Source of the DNA: Sympetrum striolatum
Lineage: Eukaryota > Arthropoda > Insecta > Odonata > Libellulidae
Reading direction: 5' to 3'
Assembly (NCBI GenBank): GCA_947579665.1
Contig: OX388345.1
Coordinates: 60,317,454 to 60,381,453, forward strand
DNA: 64,000 bases
Shown: positions 36,161 to 46,210 of the stretch, in pieces
Numbering within the stretch: the first letter of the stretch is position 1
How the letters are laid out: every line of letters begins with the position of its first letter
The notes under the pieces: generated by a model
Told to the model about the DNA's origin: nothing
Database searches by the model: none
What the model saw: only the letters and a program-made list of their open reading frames with translations
Translations under genes and position numbers: made by a program

Positions 36161-36600
36161 CAATTTCATGCTCTCTGCTCTCTCTCTCTCTTCCCTTCCT
36201 TAGTATTCTCCTCCGCCTCTCTCTGGACTTCATTTACCCCTCCTCCCCTGTAGCATCCTGCTTGTGTAGGCAAGTCCTACACTTCGACCCTCCTCCCCCA
36301 GGGGCTTAGCACGCGAAATCCGCGTGTAGGGGAAGTAAAACCGAACTTCTTAATTTGATTCCGACTCCAACGTGACCGTAAGGCACGACTGCTGCCCGTT
36401 GCTACGTTTTCTACCGCATTTTCGTGGCGTGTATACATTTTTCAGAGACCCACTTGAAATAAATAAGCGGTGGTCTCGCAAACGCGAGTTAAATTAAAAG
36501 AAGCCGAAACGGAAAGAAAGCGTAAATTTAATATTTGACGTGCTCGCTCAATTCGGGATTAATATTTACAACCTGTAGAGTGCAGAGGTGCTCGAGTCCC
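36161..36600. other. GC-richer island with small hairpin
   Basis: CpG-enriched block. GTGTAGG / CCTACAC forms a 7-bp stem at 36264-36282, set between two CCCTCCTCCCC-like runs. No CDS supported. Confidence 0.3.
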
Positions 36601-37740
36601 GTTTCTGATCCTTTTTATGTAAAAGTAGTATAATCCCCGTCGTACATAGAGATATTGAATACTTCGTTCCTCTTCTTTGTGTGGCGAGGATGATTTTGCT
36701 CTGCTCGGTAATCTGGATCAGCCGAAATTAATGTCGGGTTATTGATTAATTTCAGCGGTAAAGAATCAGGATTACAATTTAATTTTGGAGATTGCCGAAA
36801 GTTATCTGTATGATTTGATTCCGAGAGGGGAAGCCAGTATTAACGCTTCAGCCGCGGTATTAATTTAAGTTATCAAATTTAGGTAGATACTATTCATTTA
36901 GTTGATTAATTCTGATATTTCGCGTATCTTTTTAGGAATTATGTGCTGAAATATTAAACAGGTCCCGTGTCAAAAAATTTAGTTCAATTAATCATCACGA
37001 AATTTTATGTATCCTAAGGTTGTGGACATGCGAAGAAATTAGTTATACGTCGTATCATTGTATTTGATATATTTTTGTGGTATTCTGTGATTAATCTAAT
37101 GAACGTTTGCTTTTAATCCGCAAAAATACTTTGTATTACTCAATAATTAACAAATGTTTGTCCGTTAGGTTTATTTACGCTGTATACAGGTATAAATAAA
37201 CTTTTGTGCGTCATAAACTTTAACTATGAACATTATCAACTCCATTCATAAATTGGGCTTAAATGAATATTGACTCATATCTTGATGGAATTCTTGTTTT
37301 AAATTAAATTAATTTTTAGTAGCATGCACATTAATGGATTTAGTGACTAAAACATCCTATATTTAATCAGAATTACATTAGTGTGTACGAAACTTTTATT
37401 TCGCAAAATAAATCTTGGAATAAATTTGGTAAAATATCATTCTACAAATAAAGCTCTAATTTATTTGCGTGAGCTAAACTAGACCAAGTTTCTACTGGTC
37501 CATTAACGGTGCATTAGCTTACCACAGAATTGGTTGAGATAGCGAGTGTAATTCTTGTCCTGAATTACATGAACTCTTGATTATAGTGAGATTGTGCTAA
37601 TGACTCCTTAACTGGTTATTATAAAAGCTTGTAATGGATGAGAATTGGAATATAACTTTAAGATACGGGGCGCATTATAAGATACCTGAAAAAGTCCCTG
37701 TGCAAAAGGCACATGTATGCTCGACTTTTAAAAGGAGTCA
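36601..37740. other. AT-rich sequence, no feature supported
   Basis: AT-rich with a few homeodomain-like TAAT clusters that are expected by chance in such DNA. No gene. Confidence 0.4.
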
Positions 37741-37940
37741 CGCGCTCTCGTGCTCTAACGATAGACTGGCATCTGAGGTGTTATTCATGCCAATGCCGCT
37801 ATTTTAAAAACGTAGAAATTCTTCCATAGGATTACCGTTAGTAAGAAAATGTCTTTATGAGCTTGTGTTTCAATGGTAAAGATTTATTCACTGAGAATAC
37901 GGATCCAACTATAGACTCTGGAATCTGAGGTATTATTTGT

Positions 37941-38215
37941 GTATTGATTAGGTTTACGTTGCAAGTTGGCCTTCTAGACAGATAGTAACGTTTAAGGGAA
38001 AAATAAAAATGATTTTAAGCCTGGAATTCGCCCAAGGATGAGAGGGGAACCCCTACAAAAACCTCCCGTATACTGTACGATTAAATTATACTATACATAT
38101 TATAAGTACATAAGATATAAGATCATATATCATAAACAAGATCTATTTTACACAAAATATATATAAGATCTATCATTTAAGTAAGATAATGCAGTACATA
38201 AAGATAATACAGTAA
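37941..38215. mobile_element. Insertion inside the 152-bp array, family unknown
   Basis: About 275 bp with no counterpart in the other units. It is flanked by ATTATTTGT (37932-37940) and ATTATTCAC (38216-38224), a possible target-site duplication derived from the unit's own TTATTCATGCC-like site. It contains GAGGGGAACCCCTACAAAAA and ends in a very AT-rich run. It may be a retroelement fragment. Confidence 0.45.
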
Positions 38216-38459
38216 ATTATTCACACCAATGCCGCTATTTTGTAACGTGAACATTCTTCTATAGGATCGAAGTTAGTAAGAAAATGCCTTCATGAGCTTT
38301 ATCACTATCGTAAAGATTTCTTCACTGAAAATATACGGATCTAATGATAGAGTCTAGAATCTAAGGTATTAATCATGCCAAAGTCGCTATTTTGTAACGT
38401 ATACATTCTTCCATATGATTGACGTTAGTAAAAAATGCCTCTTCTGTCCTGAATTTCTC

Positions 38460-38597
38460 TTCAGACCTGAAGATGGCCCCTGTGCAGAAACCAGCTGGAA
38501 AATAAAAATAAAAGTGGGGAAATTTACGAAGTTATTTCTCTTGCTATAGAGAAAATGTAGTTCCACGAAGTACAGCCTGAGATGCTTGAATTTATAA
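38460..38597 (+). mobile_element. Single Penelope-like terminus with degenerate hammerhead-like core
   Basis: CTGAAGA (38467-38473), a TGGCCCC...GTGCA hairpin, GAAA (38487-38490), palindromic CCAGCTGG (38491-38498), then AATAAAAATAAAAGTGGGG. The order and the palindromic stem III match the other five loci. The bases at the predicted cleavage site (AA instead of UC or UA) and the stem I flanks are lost, so an active ribozyme is unlikely. It sits inside the 152-bp array. Confidence 0.5.
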
Positions 38598-38690
38598 CTA
38601 AGAAAATGTCTTTATACGCTTGTATCTCAATGGCAAAGATTTCGTCTCTGAAAATGCACGGAAAATCTCTCGGAGTAGAGGTCGCAAGTT

Positions 38691-39400
38691 GAATGTATGG
38701 CCTTTATTGCTCGGCCTATAATCAGGCGGATCGCAACAATTGCGTTCAACTCCAGCCTCCCTTTCCGTCTCCATTCAGCGCTCCCGAAATTGGCCCGAAA
38801 ATCGCGCGGGGGAGGAAATCGGTGCAAATATGGATCCGATGCATCATCACCCATTATCAGGAGAGGTTCCAATCAGGCCCAAACTGACTGCAAAACCGTC
38901 ATTAAAACGAAAACAATGCGAAGGTCGGTCGTGTGCGAGCAGGAGTTGCAGGGTCGCCTAGATTTATGGTTAGATGGGTCGGGAAAGCGTCGTTAAGCCC
39001 CATTCCACCTTCAGGACGCGAGTTTGTTGCGCTTCCTGCGCTGAAATGCACTCGCCGCTCACGACGTAATCACCGGGATGATAATGCCTAGACCACTTAA
39101 CGGCGGACTCCTCGTTTATTCACGTTTATTTTCTCAACGCCCCCGACTCCTTTTCGTACGCCGTTTCGGTGCGTGTGTTTTATGGCTGCTTTGGCCTAAT
39201 CAGGGAAATTACTTGATCGCATGAGTTTGGCGGAGGAAGGGAGTTTTCGAATAGGAAGGTTCGCTGTGGGTTACTCTGGCTGTGCTCTGCAAGGGTGGAG
39301 ATTTTTGGGTATCGGAACGAAATCGGAATAGGAAACTTGATGATCACCAGGATGGCAAAAGATAAGTGGGTATTGATTAAATGAACTTCTCCTTCCTTTG
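38691..39400. other. GC/CpG-rich island
   Basis: Several plus frames and one minus frame overlap at 38627-38996. CpG content is high (AAATCGCGCGGG, GACGCGAGTTTG). A donor-like GCCGGTGAGT at 39400-39409 has no open frame leading to it. Regulatory island is the most economical reading. Confidence 0.35.
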
Positions 39401-39472
39401 CCGGTGAGTATTGAAAATATTTTATTTAATGAGCCTAAGAGATCGTAAAATTTTATTTGATGTATAAAGTTT

Positions 39473-39910
39473 AGTTAGTTTGACCCCTTATTGGCGAGGT
39501 TAGGCCCAAGTGGGCCTCTCTTCCACCTAACCTCTTATGCCGTCAGAATATGAACAAGTATGAATTAAATTGAAACAAAAAAACCCACGTTGCGGGAAAA
39601 CACCCACAGAGAAGGGGGGTGAAAAAGAAACCCAAGTAAATACAGTAAAAAATAACAGTGTGATGTTAACAATTATAAATTACATATAATATATACATTA
39701 ACCAATAAATTTACAGAAAAATAAGAAGTATTATTAATATTAAAAGTGGGTGTGTGTATAAATGTGTTATCCATAGTTGTAATCTTAAGAATAAGAAAAT
39801 ATTTCCTGTTAGTACAATGTATTAAATTATGTAGTATGAATAATTTCAATTGACTGTATCTGTGTTTGGTGGAAGTGTTTCTATAATGGTTTGTTCTTTG
39901 GCTGATTCTA
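39473..39910 (-). mobile_element. Antisense LINE 3' UTR (ATT-tail family)
   Basis: On the minus strand it reads GAGGTTAGGTGGAAGAGAGG, CTAACCTCGCCAATAAGGGG near its end, and shares GGAAAACACCCACAGAGAAG (39595-39614) with the antisense copy at 18.76 kb. It continues upstream into the open frame at 39911-40060. Confidence 0.6.
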
Positions 39911-40060
39911 CTAATTGAGCTTGTTAAGATGCATACTGTCCACGGGATGTTTTTGAAGGGGTTTCCTTCCAGCCCCTGAGTGAATGTCGGACAGATCGTA
40001 TTGTTGTCTAACTATATCCCCTTCGGTCCTTTCTAACTTGGTACTCTTACCGAATTGCCG
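39911..40060 (-). pseudogene. Probable C-terminal coding remnant of the same LINE
   Basis: A 49-codon minus-strand frame ends in TAG just upstream of the LINE 3' UTR. Its residues look coding-like (for example YDLSDIHSGAGRKPL) and its position suggests the end of the element's second ORF. I do not recognise a reverse-transcriptase motif in it, and stops lie immediately upstream, so it is a truncated remnant if real. Confidence 0.4.
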
Positions 40061-41587
40061 CGATTAAATTAATGAATTAATATACTACATCTTTAGTAAA
40101 TTATCAGCGATTATACAAGGATTTCAGTTTATTCGTCCGAGGCAAATAAAACAAGTACACAATACTAGTTTGCACAACACACTAATTCCCGAGAGATTTA
40201 TTTGAAAGTAAAGGAAATATTTCAAATCCTCCACATATCGCTGAACAAGAGAATTCTCATATCTTGATGTATGATAATGCTGGAACTTTTACCATCCTCT
40301 TCCATTCTCTCGAAATTTTCACAATGATTAAGCTCTGTCTCTTTTCTGAGTTGATTACGCATTTAACGCAATTCCGCTTTACTTAGCCGATGTCACAGCT
40401 TGATATAGGGATGATGGACTGTTATAGAAAAAGAAGAGCTTTCATCAAACTTTCTTTCCTGAATGATCGTATTCATAATTGGGTATCTCTTCCTTTCGTC
40501 TTGAAACGTAATGTACACGAAATTCGATCGATCTTTTGATTGTTTTGAGGATAGCCACAAACAAAAGTCTCTAAAGAATAAATAACTGTTTAACAGTAAT
40601 AATATTAGTTTATTTACTAAATTTATGCTTACTGCTTGTTACTACTAACATTTTCAAAATAATTTTCAAAGTGTCTTGTGCTCTGTGGTCACTTTTTCGC
40701 TCGTAAATAAATCGTATACTCTAAGCATTGAAAAGACATTCTATTACTCAGAGTTCTATCTGTCCGTTTCTAAGTATTTTTTATTTTAGTTTACCTAATT
40801 ATATAACTTTGAAAAACAATTTCCGATTTTTATTTCACCGATAAGTGATTAGGTGTAATATCCAAGTAAAGATACGAAATTCTCGAGCTTCACTTTATTG
40901 TATACTGAGGTGGTTTTTGTGTTTCTCTGAAAGATAACGAAGAGGTGGGAGAAATTGATTTGAAATGGTTAAGCGTTCCTTTGATCTCGCGATATCGATT
41001 TTGAATTTTTTTCTATTTTCTAATATTTTTGCTTGTTTTGAGATCGTTTAACCCTGATGACCTACTTATCGAGGTAATGACTCGTTCGTACGAATATGTC
41101 GAGGAATTCCAGGATGCCGAAGCTGCAATCTGATTATAGAATTGTATGGTTTTGGGATCAATAATTTAATTTCGAATTCCCTTCATAACCATCCCGTCAG
41201 CAGAGTCGTACTCCCATGATATTTTGCGACTGCAATCATTTTTCGGAAATGCATTTGCTCTGTAATAGTAGTTTTTGCGCGATCTAATTGGATTCGGGAC
41301 GATTTTATTATCTGTAAATGCTAAATGGGAATTGAAAAAACTACCGAACTTATATTTCCGCCTTCTGCCTACGATTGTCCAATAGCAAAAAATAGCATTT
41401 AATGCTATGCTTTTTAACCTTTCATTTTTAGTAATTTTTAGAGCTAGCATTCGCTCAGCTGGTGCTAGAACCATTATAATTCATTTATGTAACCTATTCA
41501 TAATATATATTCTATTTGGAATCTAATAGCTTGGTCTCAATATTGTGATATTATGTGTTTTGCTGTAATATAGTCAAATAAAATTGA
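40061..41587. other. AT-rich sequence, no feature supported
   Basis: One 102-codon minus frame (41166-41474) has no recognisable domain. Otherwise nothing. Confidence 0.4.
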
Positions 41588-41687
41588 AACTTTTACACTT
41601 TACCACAAAATATCTTTTCTTGATGACCCGACGGGTCAAAACCATGGTCGAGAAATAAAATATTCTGCGGTTAAGTGTAAACGCTTT
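41588..41687 (+). mobile_element. Penelope-like terminus: inverted tail, hammerhead-like core, tail
   Basis: Outer arms AAACTTTTACACTTTACC (from 41588) and GGTTAAGTGTAAACGCTTT (to 41687) are inverted copies that also share an AATAT element. Between them lies the core at 41616-41655. The same layout, with the tail repeated in reverse upstream of the core, is seen at 45.9 and 58.2 kb. Confidence 0.6.
41616..41655 (+). ncRNA. Hammerhead-ribozyme-like motif
   Basis: TTTTC (41616-41620), TTGATGA (621-627), hairpin GACCC-GAC-GGGTC (626-638), AAAA (639-642) in place of GAAA, palindromic CCATGG (643-648), TC (649-650), GAGAA (651-655). The flank TTTTC can pair with GAGAA (one G-U), as stem I requires. 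Two core changes (first C to T, and GAAA to AAAA) suggest decay from a consensus hammerhead. Confidence 0.45.
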
Positions 41688-42209
41688 AGTTCTTTTTGTC
41701 TATGTATTTATCTTATAGAAAAATAATGAATTATTTTAATTAATAAAAATATAATTTCATTCATACATCTTTGAAGAATATTCTCCTAAATCCATAATGC
41801 AGTATAGATTTTTCTCTTCTAGTAATTACAGCCACCTCAAAAATAATCTTATAACAGAGCTAAGTGATTAAATTCCTCTAACAGACATAAATGCCCGAAT
41901 TGACTGAGCAATGGAAGAGGTTGAAACGTTGAATTTGAATCAAAGGTATGGACTGCCCAAGCATCAGAAAACACATCTGGAGGTTATGTTTGTGTGAGCT
42001 GTAACTGACCGCTTAAGTGGTCAAGGATGTTGCGTTGGCGACAGGAACCCCATAAAAGCGAACTGGAAACAAATGACATTGTACGGATGCTTCATGAAGG
42101 CCACGTGACCACTTTGAGGTCACCGGATTTTATTGAGACGGTCGATGGCACACTCAATGTATTCACCCCTTTCACGAGTACGAGCTTTGACTGCTATGTC
42201 AACCAGTTT

Positions 42210-42327
42210 TGGTTTCCATATTGGCGATTACTTTCAAAAAGTAACAGCTATATATTTGTATGGATCTGAAATGGAGACATGGAGTTTTTCACGTGTAGAA
42301 ACTTTTGGGTTTTTTTGCTTTCTTTGA
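42210..42327 (+). pseudogene. Possible reverse-transcriptase remnant
   Basis: One frame reads FQKVTAIYLYGSEMETWSFS, close to the LYG.ETW signature that follows the thumb of many non-LTR reverse transcriptases, with one extra residue. Upstream and downstream the frame cannot be extended into recognisable domains. It lies about 140 bp from the Penelope-like termini at 42.5 kb, but the motif is of the LINE type, so the two need not belong together. Confidence 0.35.
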
Positions 42328-42503
42328 GCTTAAATATTACGGAAATCAGTGTTGGCAAACCGAGTGGGTTGCGGCTTCTAGTCAATCTATGACTAAGGTT
42401 CTTTAAGCTATATCTTATATAAACTCAACATGTGAAGGTGTTACTTTGTGGAAGGCCATAATAATGGAAAAGAATGACTTCATACACTTCCACAGAATTT
42501 ATT

Positions 42504-42544
42504 GATGCGACATGTTTCACTAGCGAACTAAAATCATCAGGCAT
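42504..42544 (-). ncRNA. Hammerhead-ribozyme-like motif, best preserved
   Basis: Minus strand, 5' to 3': ATGC (stem I), CTGATGA, a stem II hairpin closing on UUCG, GAAA, palindromic CATG, TC, GCAT. ATGC and GCAT are perfect complements on either side of the box and the predicted cleavage site. All catalytic-core bases of a type I hammerhead are present in order. The deviations are an extra base before stem II and weakened lower pairs in stem II. Stem III has no loop, so two copies would have to pair, as known for dimeric hammerheads. Confidence 0.6.
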
Positions 42545-42759
42545 TTTTTGCTTAACAGTATATCAATTTATACAGAATAAACAATGCAACAAAGGAGAAA
42601 CAAGGGGAATGAAAGTTTAATTTAGATGTTAACGATGTAAAAATTTTGGTGGGAAGGGAAATAAGAGGTGAGGGATTGGGAAAAACGTCCTCATTGGCTC
42701 AGTGTTCTATTGCTTTGAATTGTTAATTCTGTAGTAATTGATATACTGTAAATAAAACG

Positions 42760-42800
42760 TTGCCTGATGGTGCTAATTCGCTAGCGAAACATTTTGCATC
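42760..42800 (+). ncRNA. Hammerhead-ribozyme-like motif, partner copy
   Basis: TTGC, CTGATGG, a strong stem II (GCTA 42772-42775 with TAGC 42782-42785), GAAA, CATTTT, GCATC. It differs from its inverted partner at the last base of the first box and in stem III, where CATG-TC has become CATT-TT. Compared with the partner, stem II is better kept here, so together the two copies show the ancestral GCTAG-TTCG-CTAGC hairpin. Confidence 0.5.
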
Positions 42801-42949
42801 GAGCGTACGAAGTAATTCTTTTCAATTATATCTTTTATTCATGATTATGTGAAATATTCTCTTTAATTAGCGTTAGAATTAAGATCCGAAGTTCATTTTT
42901 TATTCTCCAGTAATCCTTTAAGATAAATATGCAGTCGGCGTAAATCTTA

Positions 42950-43260
42950 TCTTAACCCTGGCTCGCGCTTTATTTCAATGGACAAGTTGGGTCATCGAGC
43001 CAAATAGGACAAATCTTAAGTTACATAGTGTTACAGTTTTAATTGGACTTGCGTCCTCTGTATTCTGGAGTCTATCTCATTTCGCTCTTTCCGTCCGCAG
43101 CTGATATTCTAAAGTCCTTGGTTAGGTTAGAAGCCACAGTTTCCAGGAAATTCTCCTTTGGTGAATACGGGAAGAACCTTAACGAAGCGAGCGACTTCAT
43201 CAAAGGAATTAGCCCATTCCATCGGCGTTGTCTGTTCATGTATCGGTCCTTAATTTAAAG
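42950..43260 (+). other. GC-richer island with an unrecognised 71-codon ORF
   Basis: A plus frame at 43043-43258 has an acceptor-like run CTCTTTCCGTCCGCAG (43084-43099) inside it and a mixed, coding-like composition (for example FSFGEYGKNLNEASDFIKG). It ends in TAA before a possible donor. It could be a terminal exon; no family is recognised. Confidence 0.2.
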
Positions 43261-43613
43261 TGAGGCTCTCCATCAAAATGATTCCAATTCAAAGTCTACT
43301 CCAAGCGATCGCATTTTGAGCTGTAGAGGTACGTTGGTTAAAAATAGAAGCACTCTTTGTCATTCATTGTTGTAATGCTCCACTTTTTAGAAAAAAACCT
43401 GCCTTGGAGCCGATAAAGTTTTCTAACTGGAAAATGTATATAATTTTTCACAACTCAAAGAAGTGATTTAAAAGTAATTTTCCAACTGTGACAATCTTCG
43501 GTGTAGAGTAATCTAAGGCGTAGAGGCGAGATATTATTATACTAATAGAAATATGTATACTACGTGTATTATCTCAATAACAATTTACAATAAACGTATT
43601 TTCAGAGTAGAAT

Positions 43614-43696
43614 AAAATCAAGAAAAACTATCATTGAACTATAATCAGGAAAATACAATCGCTAAGATATAACCAAGAAAATACATTCACTAAAAG
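43614..43696 (+). repeat. Three-copy degenerate 27-28-bp tandem repeat
   Basis: Units resemble TATAACCAAGAAAATACA followed by TTCACTAA, at 43640-43667 and 43668-43696, with a more diverged copy at 43614-43639. Confidence 0.65.
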
Positions 43697-44940
43697 AAAA
43701 ACAATAATGTACAATTAGGAAAATAAATAATATAATAACATATCATGAAAACATAGCATAATGAAAATAAATTCAATCTAAATTTTCTTTTCAAAGTTTC
43801 AAGTCCAACATTATACATGTCAATTTTATTTATTCAGCATGAGAATTTTTTGAAAAAAAAAACCTTTTGGATAACTATTTCCTTTAAATCGTAAGTAATT
43901 TAGAGACCATTCTACAAAACATAATAGAGAAGTCGTGGTTTTTTCTAGTAATTTACGTCACATTACAAAAAAAACTTTTATCAGATCTTGCAGTTATATA
44001 TTATGAATCATTACGCCAATTTTCACGATGAGTGTACTTTCTTGGCATTCATGTAGATGTAAATGTAAACATAGTCTTTCATACTCTGTTGCACGTATCT
44101 CGATGGCTTTGAAGCCCATGAAATGGGAGATAGGAACGAATTTCGCGTGATTCCTCACCGTTAGTTATGTCCTCACGGCGTAAATAGAGCCTGCATATCA
44201 CGATATCTGATTGTTTTGAATATATTCTTCCAGAATACAAGACCGTAAAGAGTAATTTTGAAAAACGTAGTTAGGAGGAAACCAGCTACTTCCGCTCTGT
44301 TCGCCAAGGGAGTTTTCCATTTGAATACCGTCATACATATTGTAGATCTTTTTAAACTAATGAGGAAGCAGCTCAACTGAATTGAGAAGCAGGAAGAAGG
44401 GAAAAATTAAGAGAGCGTTTTGGCAAGATGAATTAATTTTAAATTAGATTAATGAAATGGATAATGACTGATTTTATGGAATCAGACATAGAGGACAAAA
44501 AATAATGACTCTTGGTTATTTTAAAAACAACTACACCATAGCCACGATGGGGCATCAGGTTTGGATCTTAATTATTTTTTTTTGTGGGATTTGGTGATTT
44601 TACTGCAAGCTTTAAAACGTTCGGAGAATAATTAATTTATATTGATAGACATTACTGAGCTCGTTTCCAGAAAGAGTATTGACAATTTCAAGCGACTATA
44701 CTAATTAGCTAATTATTGAGTTTGCCATCGTTGGATCGCGTTCAAATGTTCAGAATAAAAACAAGATGATGTTCTAATAGGCTTATTTCAATTTACCTTA
44801 TCCACTACGTAATTTCTTCTTATTTTCAATCACTCCTCAATGATTTTTTCTCTCAATAAAACTAAACATGCTGTAATTGTACTTTTCATACGAAAGAGAA
44901 GGCAATGAGGAAATGAAATTCGAAACGCGGATGGTATACG
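43697..44940. other. AT-rich sequence, no feature supported
   Basis: A CATGTAGATGTAAATGTAAAC run near 44050-44069 resembles the hexamer tails of some insect LINEs (split for clarity: CATGTAGATG, then TAAATGTAAAC). No body is recognisable. Nothing else. Confidence 0.35.
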
Positions 44941-45760
44941 ATTCGAAACCACTGGTTTAGACAATTTGCGGGTCGATCATTCTCTCATCTACACCAGCGC
45001 CCTTATCCATCCTTTTGGTGCTACAATTTCCCGTCAGTAGGGCGCGCACCTGCTCTCCTTACCAAAATCCTCTGCAATCCGATGCTACACAGGCGTCACC
45101 TCCGCCGGCATAAAACCGAAAGCCCTGTCTTTCTGTGCCCGTAAACTCTCTCTCTCTCTCTCCTTCTCAGTTCAGGAAATGAATACCATAGCGACACTCG
45201 CGCACTGAAAGACATTTCCCGTTGGCTGCTTTGTTACTTGGTAAAGTACGAGAGGGGGTGCCGACTTTAAAAGAGAGAGAAAAAGCAGGGTGCACATTTA
45301 ATCCCTATTTACAGTTCTAAAAGGAAACTCACTCGTTAAGGCCTTTTTCGGGAGCGCGTGGGAGCAAATTGAATTATTTTTAACGACCCTCCGTTAATTT
45401 ACTTCCCGAACGATTTTTTTACTCTACGAATGTAATTGAAGAGGGGGGTATCCAGGTAGAGCGAGGGCTACTCCTGCTTGCGGGCGAAAGATAATTTGCG
45501 GCATCTCTGGTACGAGGAAAGAAACCGACGGGGGAATCAACGTGTCTTAATCCTGGTTAATGTGAGCGGAACGTTCGCTTAATTCCTTTCGGGCGCGTTT
45601 GTGCGTGGAGGGGATTAAGGGAAACGGAAGATGGAAGAGAACGGGGTGTTTTATCGCGGGCTCCTTAGCATGTGAATCTTAGGAATTCCACGCCCTTCGT
45701 TTTATTTCTCGTTAAGCTTTCCAAGTATTCTGTCAGGACCGAGGGAATGGCCTTGTCATA
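44941..45760. other. GC/CpG-rich island
   Basis: CpG-rich block with a CT run near 45149-45162 and GC-rich, possibly conserved sequence at 45340-45560 (for example GGGAGCGCGTGGGAG, ACTTCCCGAACG). No long open frame. Confidence 0.35.
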
Positions 45761-45840
45761 AAATACATTTTAATGGTAAAATTTGACATCCGAAATACAA
45801 GACGCTTATTCTACTAGATTCAAAAATATGAAATAAAGGA

Positions 45841-45967
45841 GATAAAATGGTACTTTTTCCACAAAATTTTTTAATAGTACTACCGGTTTCAACGGAGGAC
45901 CGTCATCTTCAGGAGTGAAACCGGTAGTACTATAAAAAAAACTTTGTGAAAAAAGTACCATTTTATC
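45841..45967 (-). mobile_element. Penelope-like terminus: nearly perfect tail inverted repeat around one core
   Basis: Left arm 45841-45891 and right arm 45916-45967 are inverted copies over about 50 bp, including GATAAAATGGTACTTTTT, an AAAATTTTTT run and AGTACTACCGGTTTCA. The core reads on the minus strand: CTGAAGATGACGG, TCCT, CCGTTGAAACCGGTAGT. The tail has TTTTGTGGAAA as at 42.5 and 12.8 kb. The core's extra A and poor stem I pairing suggest it is not an intact hammerhead; the long arms could instead form one extended hairpin. Confidence 0.7.
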
Positions 45968-46023
45968 TGTTTCATTTTGCATGATGGATTTCCACCATAT
46001 CTCGCCCGATTCTGTGAATTTTA

Positions 46024-46208
46024 CATTCAAAAAGTTCCGTAACTTATTTTTTCCCGCGAAAACGCCGAGCAGGAGAAGAGGAAAATTCTAGTAGTAGATA
46101 GCACCACATATTGTGGGTACAGCTTCTTACCTATCTACCAACAGAGTTTTACATTTCTCCTGCTTGGCGTTTTTGCGGAAAAAAATAAGTTCGGGAACTT
46201 TTTGAACG
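46024..46208. mobile_element. Tc1/mariner-like MITE
   Basis: The 185-bp element is almost entirely a hairpin. The left arm starts CATTCAAAAAGTTCC and the right arm ends GGGAACTTTTTGAACG. The arms stay complementary for about 75 bp through AACTTATTTTTT, AACGCC and AGCAGGAGAA. TA dinucleotides flank both ends (46022-46023, 46209-46210), as expected for Tc1/mariner. No coding capacity. It lies 56 bp from the Penelope-like terminus at 45.9 kb. Confidence 0.72.
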
Positions 46209-46210
46209 TA

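Larger units (their letters stand above)
37741..38690 (+). repeat. Decayed tandem array, unit about 152 bp
   Basis: CCAATGCCGCTATTTT occurs at 37791 and 38227, and CCAAAGTCGCTATTTT at 38379. Each is followed by an ATTCTTCYATA-type block and GTTAGTAAGAAAATG, and the first two also by GTAAAGATTT-TTCACTGA and a GGATC-TATAGACTCTGGAATCTGAGGT-like block (overall motif, not contiguous in every copy). Another partial copy lies at 38598-38680. The array is interrupted by about 275 bp of AT-rich sequence (37941-38215) and by a Penelope-like terminus (about 38436-38597). Confidence 0.7.
42465..42822. mobile_element. Inverted pair of Penelope-like termini
   Basis: Left arm 42465-42570 and right arm 42734-42822 align as inverted copies over about 90-100 bp. 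Both contain the core CTGATG, then TTCGCTAG, then GAAACAT. The left arm's tail is AATAAATTCTGTGGAAG. The interior (about 165 bp) has no coding frame of note. The TTCGCTAG is part of a stem II hairpin with a UUCG loop. Confidence 0.75.
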
